DNA of 64,000 bases from Torymus aiolomorphi (taxonomy: Eukaryota; Arthropoda; Insecta; Hymenoptera; Torymidae). The notes beneath the pieces were generated by a model that had not been told where the DNA came from, did no database searches, and saw only the letters and a program-made list of their open reading frames with translations. The translations under genes were made by a program, and so were the position numbers. The stretch is from NCBI GenBank assembly GCA_036365515.1, contig CM070874.1, positions 174,195,797 to 174,259,796 on the forward strand, written 5' to 3'. Shown piece by piece: positions 1 to 11,148 of this stretch (position 1 is its first letter; each line of letters starts with the position of its first letter).

Positions 1-240
1 GTAGCATGGCCACCAAGATCTCCAGATCTGACATCTCCAGATTTTTATTTATGGGGCTTCCTAAAAAATACAGTCTACCGCAACAGGCCAACTACAAGAG
101 ATGACATGATTCAAAGGATTACACAAATCTGCTTCAGTATTCCACGTCAAGTATTATTAAATACTGTTAGAAACTTTAAAAGGAGAATAGAATGTTGTCA
201 ACAAGTAAATGGTGCAACTTTTGAGCATCTTCTTCAGTAA
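1..240 (+). pseudogene. C-terminal fragment of a mariner/IS630-type transposase
   Basis: Frame 1 is open from the first base to a TAA at 238-240 (79 residues, no start in the window). It reads WPPRSPDLTSPDFYLWGFLK, the conserved block around the last catalytic acid of the Tc1/mariner-IS630 DDE superfamily, followed by the usual short tail (RDDMIQRI...). About 715 bases downstream is TGGAACACCCGATATAC, which resembles the terminal motif often seen after such elements in insects. The N-terminal part lies outside the window, so I cannot say whether the full gene is intact. The family call is confident; the subfamily is not. Confidence 0.85.
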
Positions 241-310
241 ATGGTGACCGAAATACTTGGATCCTATGACTAAATACACATGAACGTGGAATTTTCCAAT
301 GAATTTTTAG

Positions 311-460
311 CTGGCCTGATCATCCCCGACCTTGCCTTAACTGGCCGGGTCATCTCCGACCTTGCCTTAACTGGCCGGGTCATCTCCGACCTTGCCTTAA
401 CTGGCCGGGTAATCTCCGACCTTGCCTTAGGTGACCGGGTCATCTCCGACTTTGCTCTTA
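311..460. repeat. 30-bp minisatellite, five units
   Basis: Five head-to-tail 30-bp units start at 311, 341, 371, 401 and 431, each a variant of CTGGCCGGGTCATCTCCGAC followed by CTTGCCTTAA. Because 30 is a multiple of three and the unit has no stop in several frames, it makes open frames on both strands that are not genes. Confidence 0.95.
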
Positions 461-478
461 ACTGCACGGAAACTGACC

Positions 479-845
479 ATAACTTTGACCATGACCTTGA
501 CCCAAGGTCATATCAGAATTTTTCGGTTTTTCTATTTACGAGGTCAAAAGTGAGGGTTGCCGTTAAACAAAATTGATTTAACCTTCAATCGACATCATCC
601 TTGACCTCTTGACACTACAACATCTGTATTTAACACTCGTATGCGTAATTATGGGAATGTTTTGATGCGTTTATTGATTTTGATTTTAAACATGACCATG
701 ACCATGACCATGACCTTGACTCAAGGACATATCTGAACGTAAAATTTTCCGCTCTTTCCATTTACGAGGTCAAAAGTGGGGGTTCCCATTTGAAAAAATC
801 GATTTGACCTTCAAATGAACTTGATCATTGAGCTCAAGGTCATAA
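479..845. repeat. Diverged direct repeat rich in TGACCTTGA/AAGGTCA
   Basis: Two copies of about 140 bases (near 479-620 and 700-845) share CATGACCTTGAC, CAAGG.CATAT, TTACGAGGTCAAAAGTG and a TTGATTT...CCTTCAA tail. Both contain clusters of AAGGTCA on either strand. No coding potential is seen between 580 and 1110. Confidence 0.75.
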
Positions 846-1110
846 CCAAGGTCACGATCAGTTGGGCCCCTCTGAACCCTACAACTTTTGTATTAAAAGT
901 TTTTTTCCATCTCCCTTAGTTTTCGAGATATTTGCCTGGTGGTTTTAAAATGGAACACCCGATATACAAGTCATGTTGCTATGTACTTTCACATTACTCG
1001 ACGAATCGCTGTGCGATAACTTAGGTAATTCGTTTCGCATTTTTAAAACATTTTTTCAACCATTGTAAGTTAAGACTAGTGTGAGCTCGTTCTGTTAATT
1101 ATATTATTAA

Positions 1111-1195
1111 TTTTTAATAAAGCCTGAAGAGGTCGAAAAAACCCGTCGACGAAACGTTGCAACTACTTAGCATCGTAGTGTATTTTCTTTCCTGC
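1111..1195 (+). ncRNA. Penelope-type hammerhead ribozyme remnant
   Basis: CTGAAGA (1124-1130; the seventh core base is free to vary) is followed by a GTCG/CGAC stem II with an 11-base loop and then GAAAC (1151-1155) leading into GTTGC. The same layout, including the GAAACGTTGC end, occurs in the Penelope-like elements near 19.0 and 48.2 kb. Stem I and the cleavage side are poorly matched, so it is probably a decayed 3' end of another Penelope-like copy. No GIY-YIG frame is seen beside it. Confidence 0.55.
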
Positions 1196-1408
1196 TTCCA
1201 ACGAATCTGGTCAGAATTGACCAAAACAATTTTTACATTTGACAATGGGGAGTAAAATTGTGAATACGATTACAAACTCAAGTTACGATTATATATACAT
1301 CGACCTTGTGAAGAGCCTCTTCAAAACCGGAGAAACTCTTCAAAACCCGTATATCATACGTTCAAAAACTTGTCGAAACCGCGAAACGACATAAATATAA
1401 ATATATAT

Positions 1409-1831
1409 GGAGCATTCTCTGTCAACGCGACACCCCCTCTGCCCAGAACAATTTTGATCCAAATGGGGTCTACCTGGGCTCAAATGAAAGCTCTTGACTT
1501 CTACTTTCGAACGCCGTCTGGCGATTCCGAAAACTCAAAATGGCGGATCCAATATGGCGGCTGAAAGTCTCGGAATGATGGAAAAACAAGTTTTTCTTCA
1601 CTCTAATAGCGAATCTGATACGAAAATTCTTATTTCTTGCCACTAATATGAAGTTTACGACATATTTTCTTACTACTACCGTTCAAAACGAGCGGTTAAA
1701 ATTATATTTCGAGGTCATTTTGAAGGTCAAAAGTTATTTTCTGGATTTTCGGACTAGTATTCCACGAAACTAGTAGAAAACTTGATTAAGATCATAACTA
1801 GACTTGACCTTGGATCATTTTTCAAGGTCAT
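1409..1831. repeat. Left terminal inverted repeat of the 4-kb transposon
   Basis: This is the reverse complement of 4984-5405 with scattered substitutions. Shared landmarks are TCTCTGTCAACGCGACACC near the tip, GGCGGATCCAATATGGCGGC in the middle, and CTTGGATCATTTTTCAAGG at the inner end. A short frame over 1370-1564 is a by-product. Confidence 0.95.
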
Positions 1832-2815
1832 TTTCATGGTGAGTTCTAATTTTAATAAACCGATTCTTTCGCAGTTATACTTCTTCAATTCATGCTATCA
1901 ATCGGTTCTAATTCGGAACAGTAACAGAAAAACTGTGGTTATATCCACACTTTGAAACATTTCAGAATCACTGAAAAAAGTTTGGTGGAGAAGAAACACG
2001 TTAGCGTAGAGTATCAGTACCAAATGCAAGAATTGTTTCGTAACTAAACATTAAGTCCTTTACTCTCCCATTTTAGAGCAAATGTTGCACTAAAATTGTT
2101 CCGCATTTAATCTATTTCATCGTTCTTCAGGAGTAAAAAAGTTTAGGGCAGAAGAAGCACTAAAAAGTGTGGCAATGGTACAACACATTTGTGCTGCTAC
2201 TGCTTTTTTGATTTGGTGCTCCTCCTGCACAAAAATCGTGCAGTATACGCACTGAGAGAAAAAAACCGACGTGACGCCGTGGATGCTATAGTTGGTGTAA
2301 GACCGTGTGACTATACACGTATACAATACGATCAAAAATTGCAAAATTTTTTAATTTTGCAATTTTTGAATTGACTTTGAAGGTCAACGACGAGGTCAGA
2401 TTCAAGGTCATCAGACCAGACAAATCCTCGTTGAAAATTACTTACGGTATGACCTTAGCTTTTTCAAAAAATATCGTTTCTGGGAAAATACGGGGGTCCC
2501 ATACTGTTTGATAACCCTCTAATTAAACTTTACAATAGAACATTTCTAAAATCTCTCTAACTTTTTTTATTCCTCTTTCGAAACTCTTTAAGTACCGATG
2601 CTTCTCTAAAAGTTTAGTGCGGCTGTTACTCTAACTCTTTGGTGTATCTGTGGTTCTATATTTCGTGCATTATCTTTTCTAAACGTTTCGTACATATAGT
2701 TCCCATCGATTTTCGAGAGGATTCAAATTAATTCGAAGACATTTTTCACAGCACCTGTTCTAACAGTCCTACGTTATTATATTCGAGTATTATCACTTAC
2801 TTAGATGGATTGAAT

Positions 2816-4733
2816 ATGTCTACTGTAGCACGGTCCGATCGTTGCATCAACCCTCTCAATGGTAAGGGTCACATAGGTAATGATTTACGCTTGTTGTCGA
2901 ACAACTTAAAACGAAGATTTCCAGATTTGCCAGATAATTCAAAAATTTGTAGTAAGTGTAGAACGTTATGTGGATCTCCCATTTCATCTATTGGTACAAG
3001 AGATAACGAAGGCAACAACGAATATGAGAACATGGATAGAGACGACATCAGAAAACACTGGTATTGATAAATCTGTTCAAGAAGCTACACGATCAGCTAG
3101 AGAAATCGAATTGGAAGACATGTTTTCAGAATTAAAAGAAAAGTTTTCTAGATTAGCAGTTAATGACCCTTTGAAACTAACTATACTTACAATCGCCCCA
3201 TCAACTTGGAATATTAGTCGAATTTCCCGTGAATTCAAGACATCAAGACATTTAGTAAGAAAGTCGAAAAAACTCAAAGCCGATGGAGGTATTTTAGCTA
3301 CAACAACGGCTAAACATGGTAAAACTTTGTCAAAGGCAGTAATAGAAGTCATTGTTGAATGTTATAATAACGATCTGCACAGTCGGATGATGCCGGGTCG
3401 AAAAGATACTGTCTCTGTTATTATTGATGGAAAGCGGACTCAGGTGCAGAAACTTCTTTTATATTTCGATTTACGAGAACTTTACGAATTATTCAAGATA
3501 GCAGAACCAACAGTGCAAGTAGGATTCAGTACTTTCGCGAAATTACGACCAAAACATTGTGTTCTTGCTGGTGCTAGAGGAACGCATAGCGTCTGCGTTT
3601 GCACCATTCATCAAAATTGTAAACTGATGTTGGATGCAATCGATATTCAGAAGCTCACGAAAAATCAAGAAGAACCCATTTGTAGTTATAAAGATTGTTT
3701 ACAGCAAATTATGTGTAAGAATCCTACACCTGACTGTCACTTGGATGAATGTTCGAAGTGCCCTGGTTCTGAAAATCTTACGTCTCGTTTACTTGAAATA
3801 TTGGATGGGGCAAATATCTCACAAATTGAGTACTGTGCGTGGTCAGAAACGGATAGATCAACTTTGGAGAATTTAACTCTACCAGTTGAAGAATTTGTTG
3901 ATGAATTATATGCCAAATTGGCGATACTCAAACCCCACTCATATATTGCCAAAGAACAAGGTAATTTCATTGCTCAAACAAAAAGTAATCTAGGCAATGG
4001 AGAAGTTCTGGTAATGTTCGACTATTTTCAGAATTACTCTTTTGCAGTTCAAGATACATCTCAAGCCTTCCATTTTAATAATGACCAGTGCACTGTTTTT
4101 CCAGCTATTTACTATTATAAAGAAGATTCAGAGCTGAAGCATGAAAGTTGAGTATTCTTGTCGAATAGTTTGAAGCATGACACTTCTTCTGTCTATACTA
4201 TTCAGAATTTATTAATTCCAGAAATCAAGAGAAAAGGAAAAAAACTTAAAAAGATTATTTACGTGACAGATGGAGCAAAACAGCATTTCAAGAACCGCTT
4301 TCAGATAGCAAATCTTCTTCATCATGAGAAGGATTTTGGTATTGAGGCAGAGTGGCATTTTTGCGCCACTGCTCATGGTAAAAGCTGTTATGATGGTCTT
4401 GGTGCAATATTTAAAAGAGAAGCTTATAGAGCTAGCTTGAAGGCGAAACCGAAAGATGCTATTCTGACGCACACACCTCTTGTGAAGTGGGCTAAAAATC
4501 ATTTTGAAAATATAAGGATTTTTTATTTTACGCAGACCGAACATGATAAATTCAAAAGGAAACTCAATCGTAGGTTTCAAGATGCATTACCTGTCCCACA
4601 GATTCTTAAACATCATTCTTTTCAATTATCAAGTGACGGGAAAGTTATCATGAAAAGGTACTCGAATGCTGCTAAGTCTGTATCTGTTCTACTTTCGTTT
4701 TCAATGGGAAAATATACTGAATTTTTTTTATGA
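2816..4733 (+). pseudogene. DDE-type transposase of the 4-kb transposon, nearly intact
   Basis: Translation starts best at ATG 2816 in one frame (zinc-binding-like N-terminus with CINPLNGKGHIG...KICSKCRTLC) and continues in another frame from about 3050, so there is one frameshift or a small unrecognised intron. The main body (to 4148) has a coiled central part, a Cys/His cluster (VCVCTIHQNCKL, then CHLDECSKCPG) and the acidic block VLVMFDYFQNYSFAVQD. A single in-frame TGA at 4149-4151 precedes the last part with IIYVTDGAKQHFKNR and AEWHFCATAHGKSCYDGLGA, where the other catalytic acids are expected. Apart from the frameshift and the stop it spans about 640 residues. Function is inferred from location between long TIRs and from the related copy at 33.7-34.3 kb. 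Confidence 0.8.
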
Positions 4734-4983
4734 TATTCAAGTTTTTCTATTTTTTATCCTCCTTTTTTTAAATTTTTTTTATGTTCTGAGAGAAGTAGTA
4801 CCTCCACGTGGTTCAGAATGGGTTATGCTAAAACTACTTGATAGTTCTATTGTGGAACTTTATCTTCTCTAAGGATTTTTACATGAAATTTTTAGATCGC
4901 CGGTCCCACGATATGCACAAAGGAACAAATGTCTCATAGGAGGTTACGTTCAACAAAACATTAATTATGCAGAGACAGAAATC

Positions 4984-5405
4984 ATGACCTTGAAAAATGA
5001 TCCAAGGTCAAGTCTAGTTATGATCGTAATCAAGTTTTCTACTAGTTTCGTGGATACTAGTCCGAAAATCCAGAAAATAACTTTTGACCTTCAAAATGAC
5101 CTTGAAATATAATTTTAACCGCTTGGTTTGAACGGTAGTAGTAAGAAAATATGTCGCTAACTTCATATTAGTGGCAAGAAATAACAATTTTCGTATCAGA
5201 TTCGCTATTAGAGTGAAGAAAAACTTGTTTTTCCATCATTCCGAGACTTTCAGCCGCCATATTGGATCCGCCATTTTGAATTTTCGGAATCGCCAGACGG
5301 CGTTCGAAAGTAGAAGTCAAGAGCTTTCATTTGAGCCTAGGTAGACCTCATTTGGATCAAAATTGTTCTGGGCAGAGGGGGTGTCGCGTTGACAGAGAAT
5401 TCCCC
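4984..5405. repeat. Right terminal inverted repeat of the 4-kb transposon
   Basis: This is the reverse complement of 1409-1831. It ends in CCCC at 5405, directly followed by an (AT)n tract. Confidence 0.95.
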
Positions 5406-5656
5406 ATATATATATATATATATACATATATTTATATCTCTGGCACGTTTTGACGAGCTATAAATATACGGAACGGATGTTTTGGCGAGTTTGTAACGTT
5501 TTTGACGAGCTCGTCATAACAGTAAAGATACCGGAGACCACTTTTGGCGAGTTTAGTTAATACCTCAGCCCCAGAGAGGGCTTTATTTCTTTAGTCAAGC
5601 GTACGAGGCCCTGATTGTAAAAACTCTAGCTCGCCAAAACGGTTCACCCACATACT

Positions 5657-5733
<77 letters not shown>

Positions 5734-5735
5734 AT
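5406..5735. repeat. AT and TG microsatellites
   Basis: An (AT)n tract follows the transposon end. A second (TA)n tract at 5657-5671 runs into about 50 bases of (TG)n to 5728. The intervening 200 bases (GACGAGCTCGTC, TTTTGGCGAG repeats) hold no gene. Confidence 0.9.
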
Positions 5736-5854
5736 CTCCCTATATTATATAGGCGTTGCTGCTATATCTGAAGGCAGTCCCACCACCGTCCCCTCCACTT
5801 TTTAACGTTAAATTCGTTCAAAAATCACGTTATTTTTGAATCTCAGTCAGACCA

Positions 5855-5950
5855 CCGTGTCCTCTACCGCCCTCCACCGTCCCCTCCACCGCCCTCCACC
5901 GTCCCCTCCACCGCCTTCCATCATCCCCTCCACCGTTCCCTCCACCTCTG
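5855..5950. repeat. C-rich 22-bp minisatellite
   Basis: Alternating CCGCCCTCCA and CCGTCCCCTCCA blocks give a 22-bp period, degenerating at the right end. The next 350 bases to 6300 show nothing recognisable. Confidence 0.8.
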
Positions 5951-6324
5951 GACCACTACCGGACTATTGTTTTTGATGATAGTCGAAAAACCATCAAAGA
6001 GAAAACTGTCACTAAATCTTCCAACATAGACAATTATGTTTTCAACTATTACCACATTTCGCACATTTGGAACAGCTTTCCGCACGACCATTGAGGTACT
6101 GTTATAGGCGCGTTGAATTTTTGATTATATATAAGAAATAATAATAATTATATATATGATTTTGGGACATACCGAAATCATATAGAATTACACAATAATT
6201 TTGTTGTGTAATGAGCCTAAACACAACCATGGAATTCATCGCCAGTAGCTCTAAAAACCATGGGAGTCATCCCTCCGTAATCCTCCTTGACTCCGACCTA
6301 GCCCTTCCTTCCTCCATCATGTAA

Positions 6325-6488
6325 GATGTGAATTAATTTTCATTACTTATTATTGTAATTTCTTTAAAATAAAAATTGTGCAAAGTTTAAAATATAATGA
6401 AAATTAATTCACATCTTTATTACATTTAATAAACAAATATTTCACATTAATATATTAAATAATTATGAAATATTTATTTATTAAATGT
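6325..6488. repeat. Nested AT-rich inverted repeats (hairpin or MITE-like)
   Basis: GATGTGAATTAATTTTCATTA at 6325-6345 has its exact complement at 6395-6415. A second pair follows, 6422-6444 with 6466-6488 (ACATTTAATAAACAAATATT and its near-complement). There is no coding content. Confidence 0.8.
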
Positions 6489-6678
6489 ACAACAATATTC
6501 AGATTATTTATGATATTAAACTTATGAGAAGATACAACATGTCTTATATTTTCACAAAGGGTAATATTTTAATTAAAATGATTATTGTTATAAATTCCTT
6601 TAGCTTAGGAGACATTGAGATCATATACAAGTACGACATAAATTTTCACTCATCAAATCTTACAGTGTAAATTATAGA

Positions 6679-7342
6679 TTAAATTTCAAAAATTTCTTTC
6701 CATACAATGTTATCTATTATTAAAGAATTTTCTGAACAATTTTCAATAAATATATTGTTAGGATTTTTACATCGGGATAAAGCAACATATAACTGACCAT
6801 GTGAAAATAGTGGTCGTCTAATAAAAATTCCAATAGAATCAAAACTCTGTCCTTGAGATTTATTTATTGTCATGCCAAAAGCTAATACAATTGGAAATTG
6901 TTTACGGTAAAGAATAAAAGGAAATGAAGATGAATCTGCAGTATTTAATGTTATTCGTGGAATAAAAACCTCTTCACCAATTCTTTCGCCTGTAATTATT
7001 TCTGCCTTAACATTATGAGCATATAATCCAGTTATTCTTAGACGTGTACCATTACACATTCCTTGAACAATACTTATATTTCTAATTAACCTAACAATAG
7101 CATTTACTTTCAATTTTAATTCATGAGGTGGAAGACCTTCTCTAATATTGTTAAGCATTTCAATTGGATAATATAAATGAATATTTTCGTCTGTTTGATC
7201 AACTCCTTTATGAGTTGCGTAATCTAAACTATAATATGTATGTACTTTTTTATTCAATAATTCTAAAACTTTATTATTAATAATTTTAGTATCTTTATTA
7301 TGAGCGGTTAAGATTACACGATCTATTGAAGTTTTAATATCA
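6679..7342 (-). pseudogene. Helitron helicase, C-terminal fragment (copy B)
   Basis: The frame begins near 7342 (TSIDRVILTAHNKDTK...) without its own start and ends with a stop at 6679. It has the C-terminal PIF1/RecD-type helicase blocks of Helitron proteins: DYATHKGVDQTDENIHL, GLPPHELKLKVNAIVRLIRN, CNGTRLRITGL, FGMTINKSQGQSFDSIGIF and motif VI GQLYVALSRCKN. It is homologous to the fragment at 8717-9319 but clearly diverged from it, so it is a separate insertion. The nuclease domain and the N-terminal half of the helicase are absent; unrelated sequence starts at 7343. Confidence 0.88.
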
Positions 7343-7743
7343 AGGAGCGCGGGAGTGCTCCGAAGGCAAGTATAGAAGAAGCCTAAAGAAGCGACCCGTG
7401 CTACATATACATTGAAATGCGTGTGCGAAAAATTAAAGGCGCCTATACACGTCTGTATTAGTTTAAACTATATAATATATTACTGTCAATCGAAAACCAT
7501 TTCATTGCTCTACTCAAATCAAAAGATTTTATTTAAAAAGATTATCTCGTTCAAAAGATATAGAGAGCTGAATTTTTTTATGTGCTGTTTCCTTTCCGAA
7601 TTTTCTTCTCCTTGTTCAGATATCCGGTTTGCAGATCTTACGACACTGCCGGTTGTCGTCTATCTTACGCTTATATATCTATATATATTTATAATATATA
7701 TAATTATAGCATATTGTATAATAAAAAATCTCACTCGACTCGA

Positions 7744-8030
7744 AAAGAGAGAGAGAGAGAGAGAGAGAGCGAGACAGAGAGAGAGGGCGAGAGAGAGAGA
7801 GAGAGTTTATATATATATATATATATATATAACAACAAAATTGTGATCTATAATATAACCTCAAAATATCGTATGGTACTTTTATCTCTTATATATACTC
7901 GAATCGAAAAGAGAGAGAAAAGATATAATGATAAAACGAACAACAACAACTGTAATTCTAAACAACCTCGAAATATGGTATGGTGGTTATATATTTTTAT
8001 TCAAATCAGCTGATGGCATGGCATCATATA

Positions 8031-8094
<64 letters not shown>

Positions 8095-8145
8095 TATATA
8101 CTAGGGGGCTGCGCCCCCTACTCGCTCCGCTCCTCAACCCCCCAT
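7744..8145. repeat. Microsatellites and GC hairpin
   Basis: (GA)n at 7744-7805 runs into (TA)n at 7807-7832, and another (TA)n of about 50 bases lies at 8033-8082. A hairpin AGGGGGC-TGC-GCCCCCT lies at 8103-8119, followed by CTCGCTCCGCTCC. Such GC hairpins are often near ends of non-coding elements, but I cannot define one here. Reading frames over these tracts are artefacts. Confidence 0.85.
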
Positions 8146-8229
8146 CTTTGAAAAATAAGACCTTGAAGACTTTGAACCTATTTATTTTCAAGGTAGTGCT
8201 TTTTTTGAATCTATAAAAGTACATTTACG

Positions 8230-8640
8230 CTATCAATTTTGATTTAAAAATCTTTTGTTGTATTTTATTTTTATTATTTTATGTATAAACTGAAACTTAA
8301 ATAAATTTCGTATACCGATTTCATTTAGCTATTGATTTAGATCTCTTATAATATCGTTTAAACATTTCCTCATTTACTTTATACTATTATTGCGTATATT
8401 TTATATTGTGAAATTTGCTTTTTGAAAATATAAGAGCAGAATCACTTTAAAAATTTTGATTTAAAAATCTTTTCTTTGATTTTATTTGTATTTTTATATG
8501 GATCAAACTGAAACTTAATTAAATTTTATATAAAATTTTCATGTAGCTAATTATTAAAATCTCTTATAATTCAAATAATTTCTCCTTTATTTTATAGTTT
8601 TATTGCGTATATTTTATATTGAGAAATTTGGTTTTTGAAT
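8230..8640. repeat. Diverged direct duplication of about 210 bp
   Basis: ATTTTGATTTAAAAATCTTTT, CTGAAACTTAA, TCTCTTATAAT and TATTGCGTATATTTTATATT occur in the same order in 8235-8410 and 8450-8620. It lies just 3' of the Helitron helicase and is probably part of its 3' region. Confidence 0.7.
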
Positions 8641-8716
8641 ATATATCAACATATTTTTTAATAAATATATGCAATAAATATATATACATATTTACTTATA
8701 TAACTAATTGTTTTTT

Positions 8717-10667
8717 TTAATTATCAAGAATTTCTTCCCAAACAATATTTTCAATTTCTAATGAATTTTCTAAATTATTTTGTATATATATGTTATCTGG
8801 ATTTCTACATCCTGGTAAAGCAACATATAATTGACCGTGTGAGAATAATTGCCTTTTGATGTATAACCCTTCATAATCAAAAGTTTGTCCCTGAGATTTA
8901 TTAATGGTCATACAAAATGCTAATGTTAATGGAAACTGTTTTTTATAAAGAATAAACGGTAATGAAGAAGATTCTCCTGTATTTGATGTAATTCTTGGAA
9001 TAAAAAATCTATTACCTACTTTATCTCCTGTTAATATTTCTGCTTCAGTATTATATCTAAATAATTTGGTTATTTTAAGTCTAGTATCGTTACACAAACC
9101 TTCGTGTATACACAAATTTCTAATTAACATAACAATAGCATTAACTTTTAAATCTAATTTATGAGGTGGCAAACCTTCATAAACATTGTTTAATGTTTCT
9201 ATTGGAAAAAGTAGATGAATGTTGTCATCACTTTGATCAACACCTTTATGAGTCGCATAATCTGTACTATAATAAGTCTTCTTATCACCATTTAATAACA
9301 TTAAAATTTTTTCATTCAAAAATTTAATGTCTTCATTATGAGGTGCTAAAATAACACGATCATAATCATTTATTTTATTAATATGTTTATAAATTTGTAA
9401 GCAAACATCGTTAGTTCTTCAATTATTACGTATTATAAAAGGATTTATATTACCGTCTCCAATTTGTAATAATAATTTTGAGAATTCATTATTCTGAGAA
9501 CGAATATTGTGTTTTAATTTGAAAATTTTAAATAAATGCCAAAGTTCAGAATATTTAATAGTGTCTTCAATTATAGCACTTCTAAATCCGTTTTCATTAC
9601 TGGGAGTATTTCTCGAAAATCACCTCCTAAAATTATTAATTTTCCCCCAAAAAGTAAATCGTTTGTACATAAATCTCTTAAAGTTCTGTCAATAATTTCT
9701 AAAGCTTTTTTGGGTATCATAGATGCTTCATCCCAGATTATGACTTCTGTTTCTCTTAATTTCTTCTTATCTGATTCTAATTTTAAAAAAGAATTTTCAA
9801 TACTATTTAAATCTAATGGTAATCTAAAGGTTCTATGAGTAGACATTTCTTTGGGTAATAGAATAGACGCTATACCAGTCCAAGCCATTGATATAATATT
9901 TTTTCCTTTTGATAGAAAATAATAAATTAAAGTTTTATATAAAAATGTTTTATCCGAACCTCCAGGACCGTCTATAAAATTTATTTTATTTATATTTTTT
10001 ATAAGTTGTTTGAAAATAAATTTTTGATCTTCATTTAATTTTGTAAACATATCTTCGAATATTTCCTTACTAATTGAAATTATTTTACTATCGTATTTTA
10101 TATCATTTATGATGGGATCAGGTTCAGGTAATCCAAAATCTGTACAAGATAAATCTTCCAACAATAATAATTTATTTATAATATCTAAAACTAAGTTATC
10201 TTTATTTTCATGAAAATCTTTACTAAAGTATTTTTTAAAATTTTCCCAAATAATATTGGCTTGAATATTTTCTGTTAGTAGAAACGAAGTAAAAAATTTA
10301 CGTAATTGAAAAGGTAACATGATACATGCTACGACATGCTTCTTCAAAAATTTTTAAAATTTAAATCGTTTTCTATTAAATCCATTGCAGTCGCAGCTTC
10401 TTTATGAGTATTATACGCTACATTTTTATATATACGTAAATCTTTAAAGGGAGTAGCGCCTTTTATACGACTTAATATTAATTTTAAAGCGAATCTTTCA
10501 GAATCTTTTGGAGATACTATATTTAAACGTCCTATAGCATAATGTTTTTTTCTCCCCCCGGGAAGAAAGTACGTCTCCCGCTCTCCAACATTAGAGAGCA
10601 AAGTGAGTCGTTCTCTCCCTGCCACGTGACAACACCAACTGGCGTCTAACTTCAAACGCATGCGCAC
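8717..10667 (-). pseudogene. Helitron helicase domain (copy A)
   Basis: Read on the minus strand, 10,540-10,344 gives GRLNIVSPKDSERFALKLIL and ATPFKDLRIYKNVAYNTHKEA, the start of the helicase half. 10,347-9571 follows with Walker A GPGGSDKT (the usual second-last glycine is Asp), Walker B VIIWDEAS and GGKLIILGGDFREILP. 9570-9320 continues in other frames with a stop near 9418. 9319-8717 supplies the C-terminal motifs (GLPPHKLDLKVNAIVMLIRN, INKSQGQTFDYEG, GQLYVALPGCRN). The true coding edge on the upstream side is about 10,553, where unrelated sequence begins. Frameshifts, a stop and the altered Walker A make it inactive. Confidence 0.88.
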
Positions 10668-10728
10668 AAGCCGACATTTTTACATATATATAGTATATTG
10701 TGACACGGGTGTGGGAGTCAATGGGAAT

Positions 10729-10800
10729 CGATTATTTAGCTCATGTGACTTTTTGGAGGAGCGAAGTGAGTACAAAAAAGTCACATGAGCTAATTAATCG
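10729..10800. repeat. 26-bp-arm hairpin
   Basis: CGATTATTTAGCTCATGTGA(CTTTTT) at 10,729-10,754 pairs with 10,774-10,800 with one mismatch, around a 19-base loop (GGAGGAGCGAAGTGAGTAC). It could be a terminator or end structure of a mobile element. No promoter or gene is attached to it. Confidence 0.85.
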
Positions 10801-11148
10801 ACTTACGCACTAATTTCGAACAGTATTTAATACCACGAACGCCAAAAAATCATACCAAAGTTGTGATTTTGAGGTTAGAGTGGTATAAAATATAATAAAA
10901 TACAAATGCGAAGAAGGGCCATTCACATGATTTTATTAGTTTTATTTGTTAATAATAAGTAATGTTTATTCATATTTTAGAAAACCATTAAATACAAAAC
11001 ATTAATGTAGTTAACATTCTAATGAACAAAATATTCCAATTTCTTTGGCATTAATATTTAACTTGATAATAATTATTATAAATAAATATAATATATATTT
11101 ATTGTTTAGAATCACAATTTGAATAATTTTTATTAACTAAATTATGTA

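Larger units (their letters stand above)
1409..5405 (+). mobile_element. DNA transposon with long TIRs and a DDE-type transposase
   Basis: Inverted repeats of about 422 bp (1409-1831 and 4984-5405) enclose one large gene on the plus strand. The element ends in GGAG/GGGG...CTCC/CCCC and sits in an ATAT repeat on both sides, compatible with a 4-bp ATAT target duplication. Total length 3,997 bp. A second element with the same protein family and flanking ATAT is at 32,670-35,211. The transposase belongs to a family common in insect and cnidarian genomes; the 4-bp duplication would suit Sola, but I cannot assign the superfamily from sequence alone. Confidence 0.85.

Noticed and set aside
280..576. 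Overlapping open frames on both strands (98 and 65 codons)
   Set aside because: Produced by a 30-bp tandem repeat without stops; no sign of real protein.
7412..8216. Several frames with IYIYIY and RERERE runs
   Set aside because: Translation of (TA)n and (GA)n microsatellites.
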